Counted from the first letter of the stretch, positions 11,458-23,458 are shown. The stretch is 64,000 nucleotides of DNA from Hymenopus coronatus (GCA_030762935.1 CM060896.1:16173527-16237526); one strand, 5' to 3'. The notes: generated by a model from the letters alone, not told the origin. Numbers and translations are program-made.

Positions 11458-12331
11458 ATGATGTGCTCCATTCACATCACTTTCTCTACACGTATTACGT
11501 ATATATAGAGTATATAAAGAAGGAATTCCATGCACTCAAAAATTCGATACCGAGATTTCACGGGAAATATATGTTTTGAGACTCCCCTGAATCCAAAAAA
11601 AGTTTTAGAAAAATGTCTGTCGGTGTGTCTGTCAGTGTGTGTCTGTCTGTCTGTTCTGTGGGATGCATAGCTCAAAAAGTAAAAATCCATTAAATACCCA
11701 TATCTTCCATGGATGCGACACTAAGATTTTTAAGAAAATGCCCCCATCCCCAACTATTCTTTACATGGAAATTTTCTTTGAAAAGTATTATTTTCTCAAA
11801 AATGGGTAACGATTTTGATTAAAATATGTTATATTTAAAATATTTATATGAAATTTCAAAAGTATATCTTGAATGTTCTGGGAATAGCCTCTGAAGACCT
11901 ATTCTGGATGATATTTTCTGAATTTTGCATAAATGGTAAACTATAAGCGATAGCAAAAACGTACTACACAAAAATATAGATCTCGTTAAAACATATGGAC
12001 TTTTTCGTGGAGTTGACCGTTTTCAAGATATTTGTTGTCATTGGTTTCAGTTTTAAAATACTTGGAACTTTTCTCACAAATGGGACCTGTCAACTGCTGG
12101 TCGCGCACAGAAACAGACTGAAACCCCATAGTAACCACATTTTAAAACATTTGACTGTCAATTTATCCGAGTGTATTCCCTTACTTCCTTCCTACTTGTG
12201 AGGAACTAAGTAATAAGACCGTTTCTGCTAATGTTAATCTCGATTAGCATCAACAAGATAGAAGAATAAGTTAATGAACAATAGTTTGTTATAGAGATGT
12301 AGAGAAAGTCATGTGAATGGAACACATCATA
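11458..12331 (-). mobile_element. Family A element with the same terminal sequence at both ends
   Basis: Left end reads TGATGTGCTCCATTCACATC then ACTTTCTCTACACG, so the non-hairpin terminus is fused directly to the hairpin end. Right end reads GAGAAAGTCATGTGAATGG then AACACATCA. The element thus has about 30 bp of near-perfect terminal inverted repeat, unlike ordinary copies with only about 11 bp. Confidence 0.75.
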
Positions 12332-12337
12332 TGTTTT

Positions 12338-12435
12338 GTCTTTATCATGCTAAACATAGTAGAAATGGTCTTATTACTTGTTTTCTTGTAAGTAGGAGGG
12401 AAATAAGGGAATACACTAGGCTAAAACTATAGTTA
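12338..12435 (+). mobile_element. Family A host copy, left part
   Basis: Matches the consensus from CATGCTAA through GGAATACACTAGGCTAAA to CTATAGTTAA, then stops at an inserted minus copy. The continuation is at 13342. Confidence 0.8.
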
Positions 12436-12574
12436 ATTACTTTCTCCATACGCACTATGTACATAGTGTATAGAGAATGTATTGCACTCCACCAAAAATT
12501 CGATACCGAGATTTCACCGGAAATATATGTTTTAGGGTCCCCGATATCCAAAAAAAAGCATTTTCACAAAAAGG

Positions 12575-12631
<57 letters not shown>

Positions 12632-13341
12632 GTGTGTCTGTGAACACGATAACTCAAAAACGAAAAGTCGGTAAAATACCAAACTTGGTATTTAAGTTTA
12701 GTATCTTCCAGGGATGCGACACGAAGATTTTGAGAAAAATCCCCCCACCCCCAACTACTCTTTACATGGAACTTTTTTCGAAAATTTTGATTTTCTCAAA
12801 AATGGCTCTAACGATTTTGATTAAAATTTCGGATATTAAACATATTTACCTGACAAATGAAATGTATATCTTGAATTTTCTGGGAATAGCCTCTGAAGAG
12901 TGGTTTATTCTGGATGAATTTTACTAAATTTTGAATGACTGCTAAACCGTAAGAGATGGACAAAAACTTACTACACAAAAAATGTAGAGCACTTTAAAAC
13001 ACACAATTTATGTTATATACATTTTTTTCGTGGAGTTCGTCGTTTTTGTGACATTCCTTATTTTTGGTTTTTGCTATGAAAAACGTATACTTTTCTCATA
13101 CAGGAACTTGTCAACTCCTATCCATACAAACAAAGGAACTTCATTGACATAGCAACCAGCTTTTGACTATCACTTTAACCTACGGTTGTCCCTTATTTCG
13201 CTTCTACTTACAAGGAAGCGAGTAATAAGACTATTTCTGCTAATTTTTTCTGATTAGCATATAGTAAATAGAAGTATAAGCTTTTTAAGAATTATTTGTT
13301 GCAGGGATATGGAGAAAGTCATGTGAATGGTGCACATCAGA
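12436..13341 (-). mobile_element. Family A element inserted in another family A copy
   Basis: Complete minus copy: palindrome ACTTTCTCCATACGCAC ... GTGTATAGAGAA, TG core 12579-12627, full body, right end GTGCACATCAG. It interrupts a + copy whose sequence resumes with AAAAGCTGTTGCTATGTG. Confidence 0.9.
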
Positions 13342-13668
13342 TTTTTTTTTAAAAGCTGTTGCTATGTGAAGCAATTGAATTTGCGATCTCTTTTTAACTC
13401 TCGAAAACAAAACAAAAGTTGGGTTTCCGCTTGAGAAAAGTTGAAGTAGTCTAAGATTGAAACCAATAACGAGGAATATCTTGGAAGCGGTTAAAAATAT
13501 GTATATAACATAATTTGTGTGTTTTAATGAGATCTATATTTCGGTGTAGTAAGTATTTTTTTTTCTTCTTGTTCTATCTCTTACGATTTGCGAGTAATGC
13601 ATAAGTCATCCAGAATGAAAAGGACTTCAGAGGCTATGCAAGAAAATTCCCATTTCGTGTGACATGAA
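13342..13668 (+). mobile_element. Family A host copy, right part
   Basis: Continues the 12338-12435 copy from AAAAGCTGTTGCTATGTGAA through GAATGAAAAGGACTTCAGAGG to a GTGACATGAAGATATT stretch. It then stops at the next minus copy. Confidence 0.8.
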
Positions 13669-14466
13669 GATATTTTTACTTTCTCTTCACATACTATATA
13701 CCTACATAGTATATAAAGAAGGTATTGCATTCCACCCAAAAATTCAGTACAGAGATTTCACCGGAAATGTATGTTTTAGGGACCCTGTAAAAATTAGGAA
13801 AAGGTCTGCGTGTGTCTCTGTGAACACGACAACTCAAAAAGGAAAAGTCGGTAAAATACCAAACTTGGTATTTAAGTATAGTATCTTCCAGGGATGCGAC
13901 ACGAAAATTTTGAGAAAATTCCCCCCAACTGCAAACATTTCAGAAATGTTTACTTTCTCAAAAATGGCTCTAACGATTTCGATTAAAATACCGTATATTT
14001 AAGTGTATGGCAAATAAAGTGTATATCTTAAATTTTCTGGGAACACGCTCTAAAGACATCTTTATACGGAATGAATTTTGCGTACCGAAAGAAATAAACA
14101 AAAACTTACTACACAAAAAAGTAGATTACCTTAAAACACATACTTTATGTGTTATGCCTTCTTTTCATGAAATTGACCATTTCTGAGATGTTCCTTGTTA
14201 TTTGTTTCAGATTTAAAAACTTTTAACTTTTCTCACACGGTAGGTTGTAAACTCCTCGCCCCGCACAGAAACGGATTTCAACCACATGACAACCAGTTTT
14301 TAAAAGATTTGACTATCGTTTTAGCCTGTGTATTCCTTATTTTCCTTCTACTAATAAGGAAGCAAATGTTTATCTCGATTATTTTAAGTAGATAGAAGAA
14401 TAAGCTTTTTACCAATAATTTGTTACAGCGATGTAGAGAAAGGCATGTGAATGGAGCACATCAGAT
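13669..14466 (-). mobile_element. Family A element, minus
   Basis: Begins TTTACTTTCTCTTCACATAC and ends GTGAATGGAGCACATCAGAT. The CA core is nearly lost (GTGTGTCTCTG). Confidence 0.85.
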
Positions 14467-14614
14467 GTTTTAAGCTTGTTCTACACAAGGTTTATATGAA
14501 ACAATTATAGAGCGTGTCAGATATATGACATGTCAAACAATATTGTCTGTGGGCTTAACCATTTCCCAAGTATATTTTCTACACGATCTGAATTTTCAAA
14601 ATTTATACTTTTAA

Positions 14615-14867
14615 ATACTCTACCGCGTATCTAGTAGGTAAGTAAGGTATTGCATTCTACCAAAAATGAAATAAACGCTGTGAGGCTACCTGAATCCATA
14701 AGGAAGCAATTTTTTAGGAATTACAGGATGTTGATTGTGTGAATGTGGAGACATCTAAGCATTTCTCTAAAATGAAACATCGGACGAATACCAAACTTGA
14801 ATTCAATGGCTTCCAAAGATGCTTCAAGCATAGCATAACAAATATTTCAAATATTTACATAACTATG

Positions 14868-14905
<38 letters not shown>

Positions 14906-15205
14906 CATGGACTAGCTTGTCAATTCCTCGGAGAGAGTTTGCATCATATTTAATACTTGGTACACAATAAGAGAGAGACCAAAACTGACTACACCAGAAT
15001 ATAGGCCTCTAACACTTATAATTTTCTAAAACTGGAAGTTCGTTATTCTTTTTTTTTTTTTTTTTTTTTTCCATTTTGTTACAAGGAAAATAGAATTCAA
15101 AACCATTATATAGCGAACAATTCATAAAAGATTTCACGTCGCTTTAGTCCAACGTATTCCTTTGTTACCATAGAGACTACAAAGAAATATGTAACAAAAG
15201 TCTGA
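14615..15205 (-). mobile_element. Old, diverged family A copy
   Basis: Recognisable by GGTATTGCATTCTACC, TTTCTCTAAAATGAAACATCGG, ACCAAACTTG, TACACAATAAGAGAGAGACC and TTTAGTCCAACGTATTCC in minus order. It contains an (AAT)n run at 14869-14905 and 22 T at 15049-15070, probably later expansions. Confidence 0.5.
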
Positions 15206-15351
15206 TGTGTTCCATTCACATGCCTTTCTCTACATCTCTGTAAAAATTACTGTTTAAAAGCTTAATTCTTCTATCTACATCATTCAAATCGAGATAAACA
15301 GTAGCAGAAATGGTCCTTATTACTTGGTCTTTTGCAAGTAGTAGAGAGAAA
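15206..15351 (+). mobile_element. Family A 5' fragment
   Basis: TCTGATGTGTTCCATTCACATG start and body to GCAAGTAGTAG, followed directly by another copy's start. Confidence 0.85.
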
Positions 15352-16193
15352 AATCTAATGTGTTCCATTCACATGTCCTCTAGCTGTTCGGCAAACAAAC
15401 CTTTTATTTAAAAAATTAATCTGTTATCTATATCATGCTAAGCAAAATTAGTCCTATACTAGCTCCTTGTAAGTAGAAGGGAAGTAAGAAAATGCACAGG
15501 CTAAAAGCCGGTACCTATGTGAATCAATTGAAATTACAATCTCTTTGCTTTCCAGGAGTTAACAAACGAGAAACGATAATAAAGATGTTTGAGAAATGTT
15601 TAAGTGACTAAAATTGAAACTAATAATCCGGAATATCTCGAAAACAGTTAAGTGTATAAAAAAATTGCATATAGCATAAATCGTGTGTTTTAATGAGATC
15701 TACATTTTTGTGTTATAACTTTTTCTCTATTTCTTATGGTTTACCAGTTATGCAAAATTCATCCAGAATGAAGAGGTCTTCTGAGACTATACCCGAAAAA
15801 GCAAGATATACATTTCGTTTGTCATAAAAATATCTCAAACATGAGGTATTGTAGTCAAAATCGTTAGAGCCATTTTTGAGAAAATTAAAATTTTCGAAAA
15901 ATGTTCCATGTAAACGGTAGTTTGGGATGGGGGGGGGATTTTCTTGAAAATCTTCGTGTCGCATCCTTGGAAGATACCAAACTTAAATACCAAGTTTGGT
16001 ATTTAATGTACGTTTTTTTCATTCTTGAGCTATGCTGCCCAAACACACACACACGGAGACAGACAGATACAGAACATTTTTTTTGGATTCATGGGGTCTC
16101 AAAATATTAATCTCCGGTGAAATCTCGGTATCGAATGTAATACCTTCTCTATACACCATGTAGATACATAGAACGTGTAGAGAACGTAAAAAT
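15352..16193 (+). mobile_element. Family A element
   Basis: Starts TCTAATGTGTTCCATTCAC and ends GAACGTGTAGAGAACGTAAA. The CA core is short (about 16038-16050). The internal hairpin at about 15978-16003 is intact. Confidence 0.9.
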
Positions 16194-16276
16194 AATCCTA
16201 ATATTTTTGCTTCGTTAGCTCATTACACTGAGTATTTATATACAAATCCGGTCTCTTGATATTATTTAATCATACA

Positions 16277-17180
16277 TTTTTACTTTCTCCATATGCACTA
16301 GGTACATGGTGTATAGAGAAAGTATTGCACTCCATCAAAAATTCGATACCGAGATTTCACCGGAAATATATGTTTTAGGATCCCCAATATCCAAAAAAAG
16401 CATTTTCACAAAAAGGTCCGTGTGTGTCTGTGTGTGTATGTGTGTGTGTGTGTGTATGTGTATGAGTGTGTCCGTGTGTCTGTGAACACGATAACTCAAA
16501 AACGAAAAGTCGGTAAAATACCAAACTTGGTATTTAAGTTTAGTATGTTCCAGGGATGCGACTCGAAGATTTTGTGAAAAATCCCCCACCCCCAACTACC
16601 CTTTACATGGAACTTTTTTCGAAAATTTTGATTTTCTCAAAAATGGTTCTAACGATTTTGATTAAAATTTCTGATATTAAACATATTTACCTGACAAATA
16701 AAATGTATATCTTGAATTTTCTGGGAATAGCCTCTGAAGAGTAGTTTATTCTGGATGAATTTTACTAAATTTTGAATAACTGCTAAACCGTAAGAGATGG
16801 GCAAAAACTTACTATACAAAAAATGTAGAGCACATTAAAGCACACAATTTGTTATATACATTTTTTCGTGGAGTTCGTCGTTTTTGTGACGTTTCTTATT
16901 TTTGGTTTCTGCTATGAAAAACGTATACTTTTCTCATACAGGAACTCGTCAACTGCTATCCATATAAACAAAGGAACTTCATTAACATAGCAACCAGCTT
17001 TTGACTATCAGTTTAACCTACAGTTGTCCCTTATTTCGCTTTTACTGACAAGAAAGCGAGTAATTAGACTATTTCTGCTAATTTTTTCTGATTAGCATAA
17101 AGTAAATAGAAGTATAACCTTTTTAAGAATTATTTGTTGCAGGGATATGGAGAAAGTCATGTGAATGGTACACATCAGAT
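16277..17180 (-). mobile_element. Family A element, near full length
   Basis: Begins TTTTTACTTTCTCCATATGC, has a TG/TA core at about 16417-16467, and ends GTGAATGGTACACATCAGAT. Its body closely matches the 12436 and 63232 copies, suggesting a young subfamily. Confidence 0.9.
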
Positions 17181-17229
17181 TTTTAATGTTATAAACAAGT
17201 CACTAATAAGGAGCTTACGGCTCAGGTTC

Positions 17230-17540
17230 GGTCCCTTTAGCAATACCTCATATAAAGGATATTCAGATAGAGGGATCTTCCTAAAAATGTTAGTGTCATA
17301 TCCTTGAAATATGCAGAATGTTTGATGTTTAGCCAACTTGTTTTTGAGTTTTGCAGTTCACAAGCAGACAGACAGACAGTACTCAAACAGCACATATACG
17401 TATATGGTCGTTTCTTTAAATGAATGTTTGCTTTCAGGGACTTCAAAATCTGTATTTTACGTGAAATCTCGATAGGTATGGACTTTTGGGTGGAATGCAA
17501 TACTTTTCTGCATAGCAAGTATATGGTAGAGAAAGTATTT
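17230..17540 (+). mobile_element. Diverged family A 3' part
   Basis: Matches CTTCCTAAAAATGTTAGTGTC, TTGTTTTTGAGTTTTGCAG, GTGAAATCTCGATAGG, TTTTGGGTGGAATGCAATAC and ends ATGGTAGAGAAAGTA. A CAGACAGACAGACAG tract replaces the CA core. Confidence 0.65.
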
Positions 17541-18022
17541 AGTAAATAAAATAAGTTATATTCAATTAATGATGCTATTCGTGAATTTTTTGAGTTACCT
17601 CCACATATTTACATTAATCTATTTCAAAATTATTTTTACGAAAACGTTTCCTTTTCCCAGCAGGCAGTTACGTATGAGGGGCAGATTAAGGAAGAGAAGG
17701 GTGGTATCGGAAATCCTGGCAGTGCAATGTCAAGCTGGGGCCATTCCACACACGCGGCCCGCATGTGACGCTACCAATTATGTAAATCCGGGCTTCATTA
17801 AACGCCAACACATATTGGATTGCCGTAAAACCTAGATATATTTACGTTGGTAACACTGTTACCGTGATGGACTGCATGCATCATGGGCCAAGAGTTGGAT
17901 CCCCCCCCCCTATTTTCTGTAATGATCAACATTGTCGATATAGGGGTTTATTTGACCGCAAATACGAGCACGCTCAGCCCATTTTTAAAACCACCGAAAA
18001 TCTGTAATACTTAATAGCAAAA
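17541..18022. other. Unassigned sequence
   Basis: No recognisable gene or repeat. GC content rises at 17660-17900, with a C10 run at 17901-17910. The reading frame at 17569-17835 resembles nothing I know. Confidence 0.4.
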
Positions 18023-18235
18023 TGTACTTTCTCTACCACGTACTTAGCAGGTAGAGGAAGCACATACTGTATTGCAACCAAAAATTAAACACTGATAAAT
18101 CACCAAAAATAATGTTTTAAGCCCCCTTTTCAGAAAAAGGTCCGACTGGGTATCTTTAAGCAGTATAATTCAAAATTCTCGTAAAATATACCAAACTTCG
18201 TGTTTAAATTTAGCATGTACCAAATAGTACCAAGA
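18023..18235 (-). mobile_element. Family A hairpin-end fragment
   Basis: ACTTTCTCTACCACGTAC start and diverged internal segments to GTTTAAATTTAGCATG; truncated before the body. Confidence 0.7.
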
Positions 18236-18242
18236 ACAATAT

Positions 18243-19083
18243 TACTTTCCCTACATGTACATGTACTTAGTGTATAGAGAAGATATCGTAATACACCCAA
18301 AAACTTGATACCCAGATTTCATCTGAAATACACGTTTTAGGGTCCCCTGTATAAAAAAGAGCATTTTTGGAAAAAGGTCCGTGTATCTGTGAACACGATA
18401 ACTGAAAAACGAAAAGTCGGTATAATACCAAACTTGGTATTTAAGTTTAGTATCTTCCAGGGATGCGACACGAAGATTTTGAGAAAAATCCCACACCCCA
18501 AACTACCCTTTATAGGAAAAAAACTTCGAACATTTTGATTTTCTCAAAAATGGCTGTAAAGATTCTGATTAAAATTCTGTATATTAAAGATATTTATATG
18601 GAAAATAGTATGTATGTCCTGAATTTTCTGGGAATAGCCTCTAAATACCTCTTTATTCTGAATGAATTTTGTTGAATTCTGCGTAACTGGTAAACCGTAA
18701 GAGATAGACAGAAACTTACTACGCAAAAAATGTAGATCACGTTAAATCACACGATTTATATCATATACAATTTTTTTTTTTCATTTGACCATTACTGAGA
18801 TATTCCATGTTATTCGTTTCAGATTTATAATACTTAAACTTTTCTCACACGGAATGTTGTAAATTCCTGGCCATTAATAGAAACGGATTTCAACCACATT
18901 ACAACCAGCTTTTAAAAGATTTGACTATCGTTTTACGCCAGTGATGCCCTTATTTCTCTTCTGCTTGCAAGGAAGCAAATAATTAAGAAAAGTTCTGCTA
19001 ATGTTTATTTCGAATATAAAAAGCAGATGGCAGAGTATTAGGTATTTTAACAATAAATTACAGCGATGTAGAGAAAGTCATGT
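18243..19083 (-). mobile_element. Family A element
   Basis: TTACTTTCCCTACATGTAC start, no CA core (CCGTGTATCTGTGAACACG), ends GTAGAGAAAGTCATGTG. The terminal 15-20 bases are missing or replaced. Confidence 0.85.
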
Positions 19084-19129
19084 GCTTCACTGAAAGCTAT
19101 CAAGGAACATGATTGAAGTGTTTTACTAT

Positions 19130-19560
19130 CTGAAAAGTTACTTTTTAATGAGTTGGATTAAACTTCCATATACTTAACATAAATCATATGAGAAATAAAA
19201 TGCTCTTCTTAAATTTTGTGGAATATCTTATGAGGTCTACTTCATTCGCCATTTTGTTTAACAGTAAACGTTAACACATATACAAAACCGTAAATGATGA
19301 AATCTTTAAAGCACGCAATTCATGTACAATAATTTTTGTGGCATCAGCCATTTCCGAGATATCCATTATTGTCAGTGGTGTGTTTGTTTAAAGTGAGGTT
19401 GTTATTCAGTTATTTCTCATTAAATCAAGGACAGCATATAGAATTTCAAAGGATTTTGTTCGGATTTATATATAAACCTTTTGTCTATCAATTGTGTTTT
19501 TGCTTAAAAGAAAATGTGAATCGTGCAAAGGTTTATCTCGATAAATGATAAGTGATCAAT
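19130..19560 (-). mobile_element. Old family A body fragment
   Basis: Weak similarity in minus order: GATTAAACTTCCATATAC, GAAATAAAATGCTCTTC, CATTTCCGAGATATCC, GTTTATCTCGATAAATG. Confidence 0.45.
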
Positions 19561-19867
19561 TGAAAAAGTTGTTTTATTCCTAATATTTAAGAAATGTTTT
19601 ACATTTGGCATTTCAGTGGCAATTAAGTGAAGCCATAAATGTATAGTTCTGTCCATGCCTTGACGGCCACATTCCATTAGGCTGTAACCACAGAATAGAG
19701 AGTATACAGAAAGGAAACTCGAGGGCAGCTCCTTTGATGTGCTTGAAGCCAAGCTCTGCGCTAGATGCCATATTGGGACCTAGTAAACGCAAAGCGGACG
19801 CTGTTTACTGCATACCATTTTAAGCATTAAAACGTGTAAAATAAAAAAGCACGAACATATGTAATAA

Positions 19868-20222
19868 CAATCTCACGTGTGGCATACATATGACTTTCTC
19901 TGCTTGCTCTCCTAAAACTATTTATACGGCTGCTTATTCTTCTGTTTCTTGTTAATAGAGATACATTTTAATTGCGTATTTCGTTATAGGTATAAACAAT
20001 AGTCAAATCTTTTCGATGCCAGTAGCCATGTGATGCTTTGAAATTCCATTCTATTTGCAAGAACTTGAAAAAAGAAAAGAAAAAAACCTGAGTGTAATTT
20101 CCACAAAGGAAAATGTGTATGTATTTGAAAATGGTTAACATCATAAAAAATATACATGAAAAATTGTGGGCTTTCACAGGATCTACATTCTCTGTGTAAT
20201 AAGATTTTATCTATATCTTACG
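19868..20222 (+). mobile_element. Old family A 5' fragment
   Basis: TCTCACGTGTGGCATACATATG and ACTTTCTCTGC start, with decayed body ending TATCTATATCTTACG. Confidence 0.5.
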
Positions 20223-20390
20223 ATTTTGATTAAAATGGCGCAGGTGTAAGATATTTTTATGACAAACATAAAAGTATAACTTGAATTTTCTGGGCAGATC
20301 CTCTGAAGACCTCTTTATTCTAGATTACTTTTATATAACTTTTGTATAACTGGTAAACCGTAAGAGATAGACAAAAACGTAGTGCATAAA
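20223..20390 (-). mobile_element. Family A body fragment
   Basis: GATTTTGATTAAAATGGCG through CTGGTAAACCGTAAGAGATAG, well conserved but truncated on both sides. Confidence 0.75.
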
Positions 20391-21040
20391 AATCTGATGT
20401 ATGTCATAACGTTCTCTAGCTCTTCCACAAACAATTTTTTTCTTATAAAAGATTATTCTTTTATCTACGCCATGCGAATCAAGATAAACATTAGCAGAAA
20501 TTATCTGTTAATTGCTTCCTTGTAAGTAGAAGGGAAATAAGGGAATACATTAGGCTAAAGTGATGGTCAAAGCTTTGAAAAGCTGGTCGTTATGTGAAAC
20601 AATTGATATTCGTTCGCTGTTATGGTCCCGTTGGAGAAAAGGTAATTAGTTTAAAATGTAAACCAATAACAAGGAATATCTTAGAAACCGTCGGCTCTAC
20701 ATGAACGAAGTATATGACATAAATTCTATGTTTTAACAGATCTACCTTTTATGTAGTAAGTTTTTGTCTATCTCTTACGGTTTAATCGTTATGCAAAATT
20801 CTGCAAACCCCAACCAGAATAAAGAGCTCTTCAGAGGCTATTCCTAGAGAATTCAAAATATACATTTCATTTGTATAAAACAAAATATACACTATTTTAA
20901 TCAAAATCATTAGACCATTTTTGAAAAAATCAAACTTTTCGAAAAATGTACTATGTAAAGGGTAGTTGGGTGTGTGGGGATTTTCTTGAAAATCTTTCGT
21001 GTCGCATTCTTGGAAGATACTATGCTTAAATACCAGTCAC
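20391..21040 (+). mobile_element. Family A, left arm of a fold-back copy
   Basis: Starts TCTGATGTATGTCATAACG and runs to the GTCGCATTCTTGGAAG and TAAATACCAGT segments. It then switches to minus-oriented family A sequence. Confidence 0.8.
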
Positions 21041-21240
21041 AGGCTTTTACAAGATTTGACTCATGCTTTAGCCTGTGCATTCTCTTATTTCTCTTCTACT
21101 TAAAAAGAAGCAATTTTAAGACATTCTAGTCATTTTTATTTCGATTAGCATGATGTAGATAAAAAAATCACCTTTTATAAGAAAATTTTGTTTGTGAAAC
21201 ATCTAGAAAAAGTCATCCGAATGGAACACGTCAGATTTTT
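21041..21240 (-). mobile_element. Family A, right arm of a fold-back copy
   Basis: Minus sequence from GCTTTTACAAGATTTGACTC to CCGAATGGAACACGTCAGAT. With the left arm it gives a composite having the non-hairpin terminus at both ends. Confidence 0.8.
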
Positions 21241-21311
21241 GAGACTATTTTGTTTGCTGTACATATCTACAAAACAAACCGTAGCAACATGAAATTATGG
21301 TTAGGAAAATA

Positions 21312-22924
21312 CAGTCATGGTAAAAAGTATTTATACACCAGTGTATACCTAGAAAAACTTAATTTATTATAACTAAAGTTAACATCCAGAGAGGTTATAT
21401 GTTACACTAACAGTATGATATTTCCTCCTGAATATATACCTACATATAAACGCATGGCCTAAATTACTCCTCTTCAAAAAATAAATAAAACATTTGTACC
21501 AGCTGGCTTCTCACAACAAGAAAAAAAAGTATTCATACACTCAAAGAAAATGATAGTTTAAGTACAATACAATAACAAAAGTAATACTTTGTAGGCATTC
21601 CTGTTTTACCTCTTTGGCAAGGAATGAACCAGGTTTTTTGTAGTCTCTAGGTAATATTTTGCCATTCTTGCTGAAGACATTGTTTCAGAGCTGCCTTACT
21701 TCGTGTCATGCTTTCGGTCCATTCTTTCAAGGGTATCCCAAGATGTTCAATTGGATTAAGGTCTGCACTCTATGCTGGAAACTTGAGAACGTGGAAAGTA
21801 TGGTACAACCACAAACGAACAATTTCCGCCATATGCTTAGGATCATTGTCTTGTTGAAAGTAGTAATCTGTGCCTAAACTCAATTTATCAACACTCTTTT
21901 GCAGATTATTCTTTAGCATATTTAAATATTGAAATCTATCCATGTTACCTTCAACAAAAACAAGTTCCCCAACACCAGATGTAGCCATACATCCCCATAC
22001 CATAACTCCTCCTCCACCATGCTTCACTGTGGCTTGAAGGTGCTTGGGTTCAAGCTCAGTATTTGGTCTTCTCCACACCAAAATTCTGCCATCATTTACA
22101 AATACGTTCAATTTACTCCCATCTATGAACAGTACCCTGTCCCAGAAACTCGTGTTCTTGCTTAGATGCTCTCGAGCAAATTCAAGTCTGACTTTCTTGT
22201 TCTTCTTGCTGATGTATGGTTTCTTTCTAGATACCCTAGCTCCATAGCCTGCACTACTTAGAACATAGTGAACAGCCCTTGGTGTAGTTCTTTTCCGAAC
22301 CGATCGTTAACATAGGCAGACAATGCAGAGGCTGTCAATTTAGGATCCTTTTTTTTTTCTTCTTTTTTTTTCCTTTTTTTATCATTCTTATTAACGTATT
22401 CTTTCTTCTTTCGCTGTTAATGATAGAATTTCTCTCTATATATCGTGTTATTATGGACGGCACAGTTGCCCGGCTTCTTCCAATATCATCAGCAATGTTT
22501 GAAAATAATTTTCCCTTTTGATATTGAGAGATAACTATCGGTCTTTCCTCTACAGTTGTTTCTTTACCTTTGCGGCCCATATTTCTGTCGCACGGCATTC
22601 ACTACGTAACAGAACCAACAAGCAGGAGGTGTAGCTTGCCACTGAAGGCCTTGCTTGCTGCAAACGGTACGTTGGTGGTTTCAGTGTTTACATTTCTAGT
22701 GGTGTATGAATACTTTTTTCACAGTCAAACACAGCCAGCATTGGGGTATCGTTTATTTCCTTGAGGTACGTTTGTTTAATACTCAAATCTGTGTTATCAT
22801 GACATTGTTTATTTAATGGGGTGGCTTCCTACACAGAATCGTAGCGTTGACATTTAATGTAATATGGAAATATCAGTGGTCAATTTCGATTGCAGTACTG
22901 TATGAATACTTATTTCCATGACTG
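21312..22924 (-). mobile_element. Tc1-like transposon, complete ends, IR/DR type
   Basis: Left end CAGTCATGGTAAAAAGTATT and right end (minus) CAGTCATGGAAATAAGTATT, flanked by TA at 21310-21311 and 22925-22926. The motif AAGTATTCATACACTC recurs inward at about 21527-21545, with its inverted partner at about 22700-22722 (GGTGTATGAATACTTTTTTC). Each terminal region thus carries two direct copies of the transposase-site core, as in IR/DR Tc1 elements. The 1613-bp length fits an autonomous Tc1 element; the transposase inside is broken. Confidence 0.9.
21640..22583 (-). pseudogene. Tc1-like transposase pseudogene (DD34E type)
   Basis: On the minus strand from 22583 (MGRKGKETTVEERPIVISQ) there is an N-terminal helix-turn-helix ending GRSRATVPSIITRYIER, then a lysine-rich stretch from a T-rich expansion at 22350-22385. 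A middle part with stops follows. The catalytic domain has RVLFIDGSKLNVF (first Asp; DGSK for the usual DESK), HGGGGVMVWGCMATSGVG, YYFQQDNDPKHMAE (second Asp), and SADLNPIEHLG with the terminal Glu at 21740-21770 after an in-frame stop. The catalytic residues are preserved while stops and frameshifts break the frame. Family function: cut-and-paste transposition at TA. Confidence 0.9.
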
Positions 22925-22936
22925 TATATAGATAAG

Positions 22937-23285
22937 GTCGCCTCCTTAGCGCGGTGTTAGCGCAGCTGCCTACCAAGCGGGAGACCTGGGTTCGATTCCC
23001 AGTACCGGCGTGGGGATTTCCCCCCCGCTGGGAGACCTGGACCGGGGTGCACTCAGCCTCGTGAGGTCCCTGGGGGGCCAATTGAGGAGCTACTTGATGG
23101 AGAAGTAGCGGCTCCAGGTCGTGAGGACCGCAGTAACCGGCCGGGAGGGGCTCGAGGCGCTGACCACGTCTCACCCTCCAATACTGCACCCCATCCATGA
23201 CGTCTGTAGTGGACCGAGATGGGGGACGCAGCGGCCGGGCGGTAGGCCAAGGTTCCCCGTGAGCCGTCGTGCCATGGAGTTATTT
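22937..23285 (+). mobile_element. tRNA-derived SINE with 12-bp target duplication
   Basis: The head is tRNA-like: A-box-like TTAGCGCAGCTGCC, then B-box GGGTTCGATTCCCAG at about 22990-23004. The roughly 270-bp body is GC-rich, unlike its surroundings. TATATAGATAAG occurs at 22925-22936 and 23286-23297 as target-site duplication. ORFs on both strands in the GC-rich body are fortuitous. Confidence 0.85.
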
Positions 23286-23297
23286 TATATAGATAAG

Positions 23298-23426
23298 AGT
23301 AAATAACCAAGTGATTCAATGGGCTGGCAAGCTTTATTTAATAAAATAATAAAAAAGCTTAATGCGTTGAATCAGAATGAACAGTAAATATGATTAGGCA
23401 GAATGAATCAGTACTACTGTATGGGG

Positions 23427-23458
<32 letters not shown>

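Noticed and set aside
22335..22395. Poly-lysine run in the Tc1 transposase
   Set aside because: It comes from a T-rich simple expansion on the + strand and is decay, not a nuclear-localisation feature.
23053..23319. Arg/Pro-rich ORFs around 22854-23319 on both strands
   Set aside because: They lie in the GC-rich SINE body, overlap on opposite strands and lack known domains.
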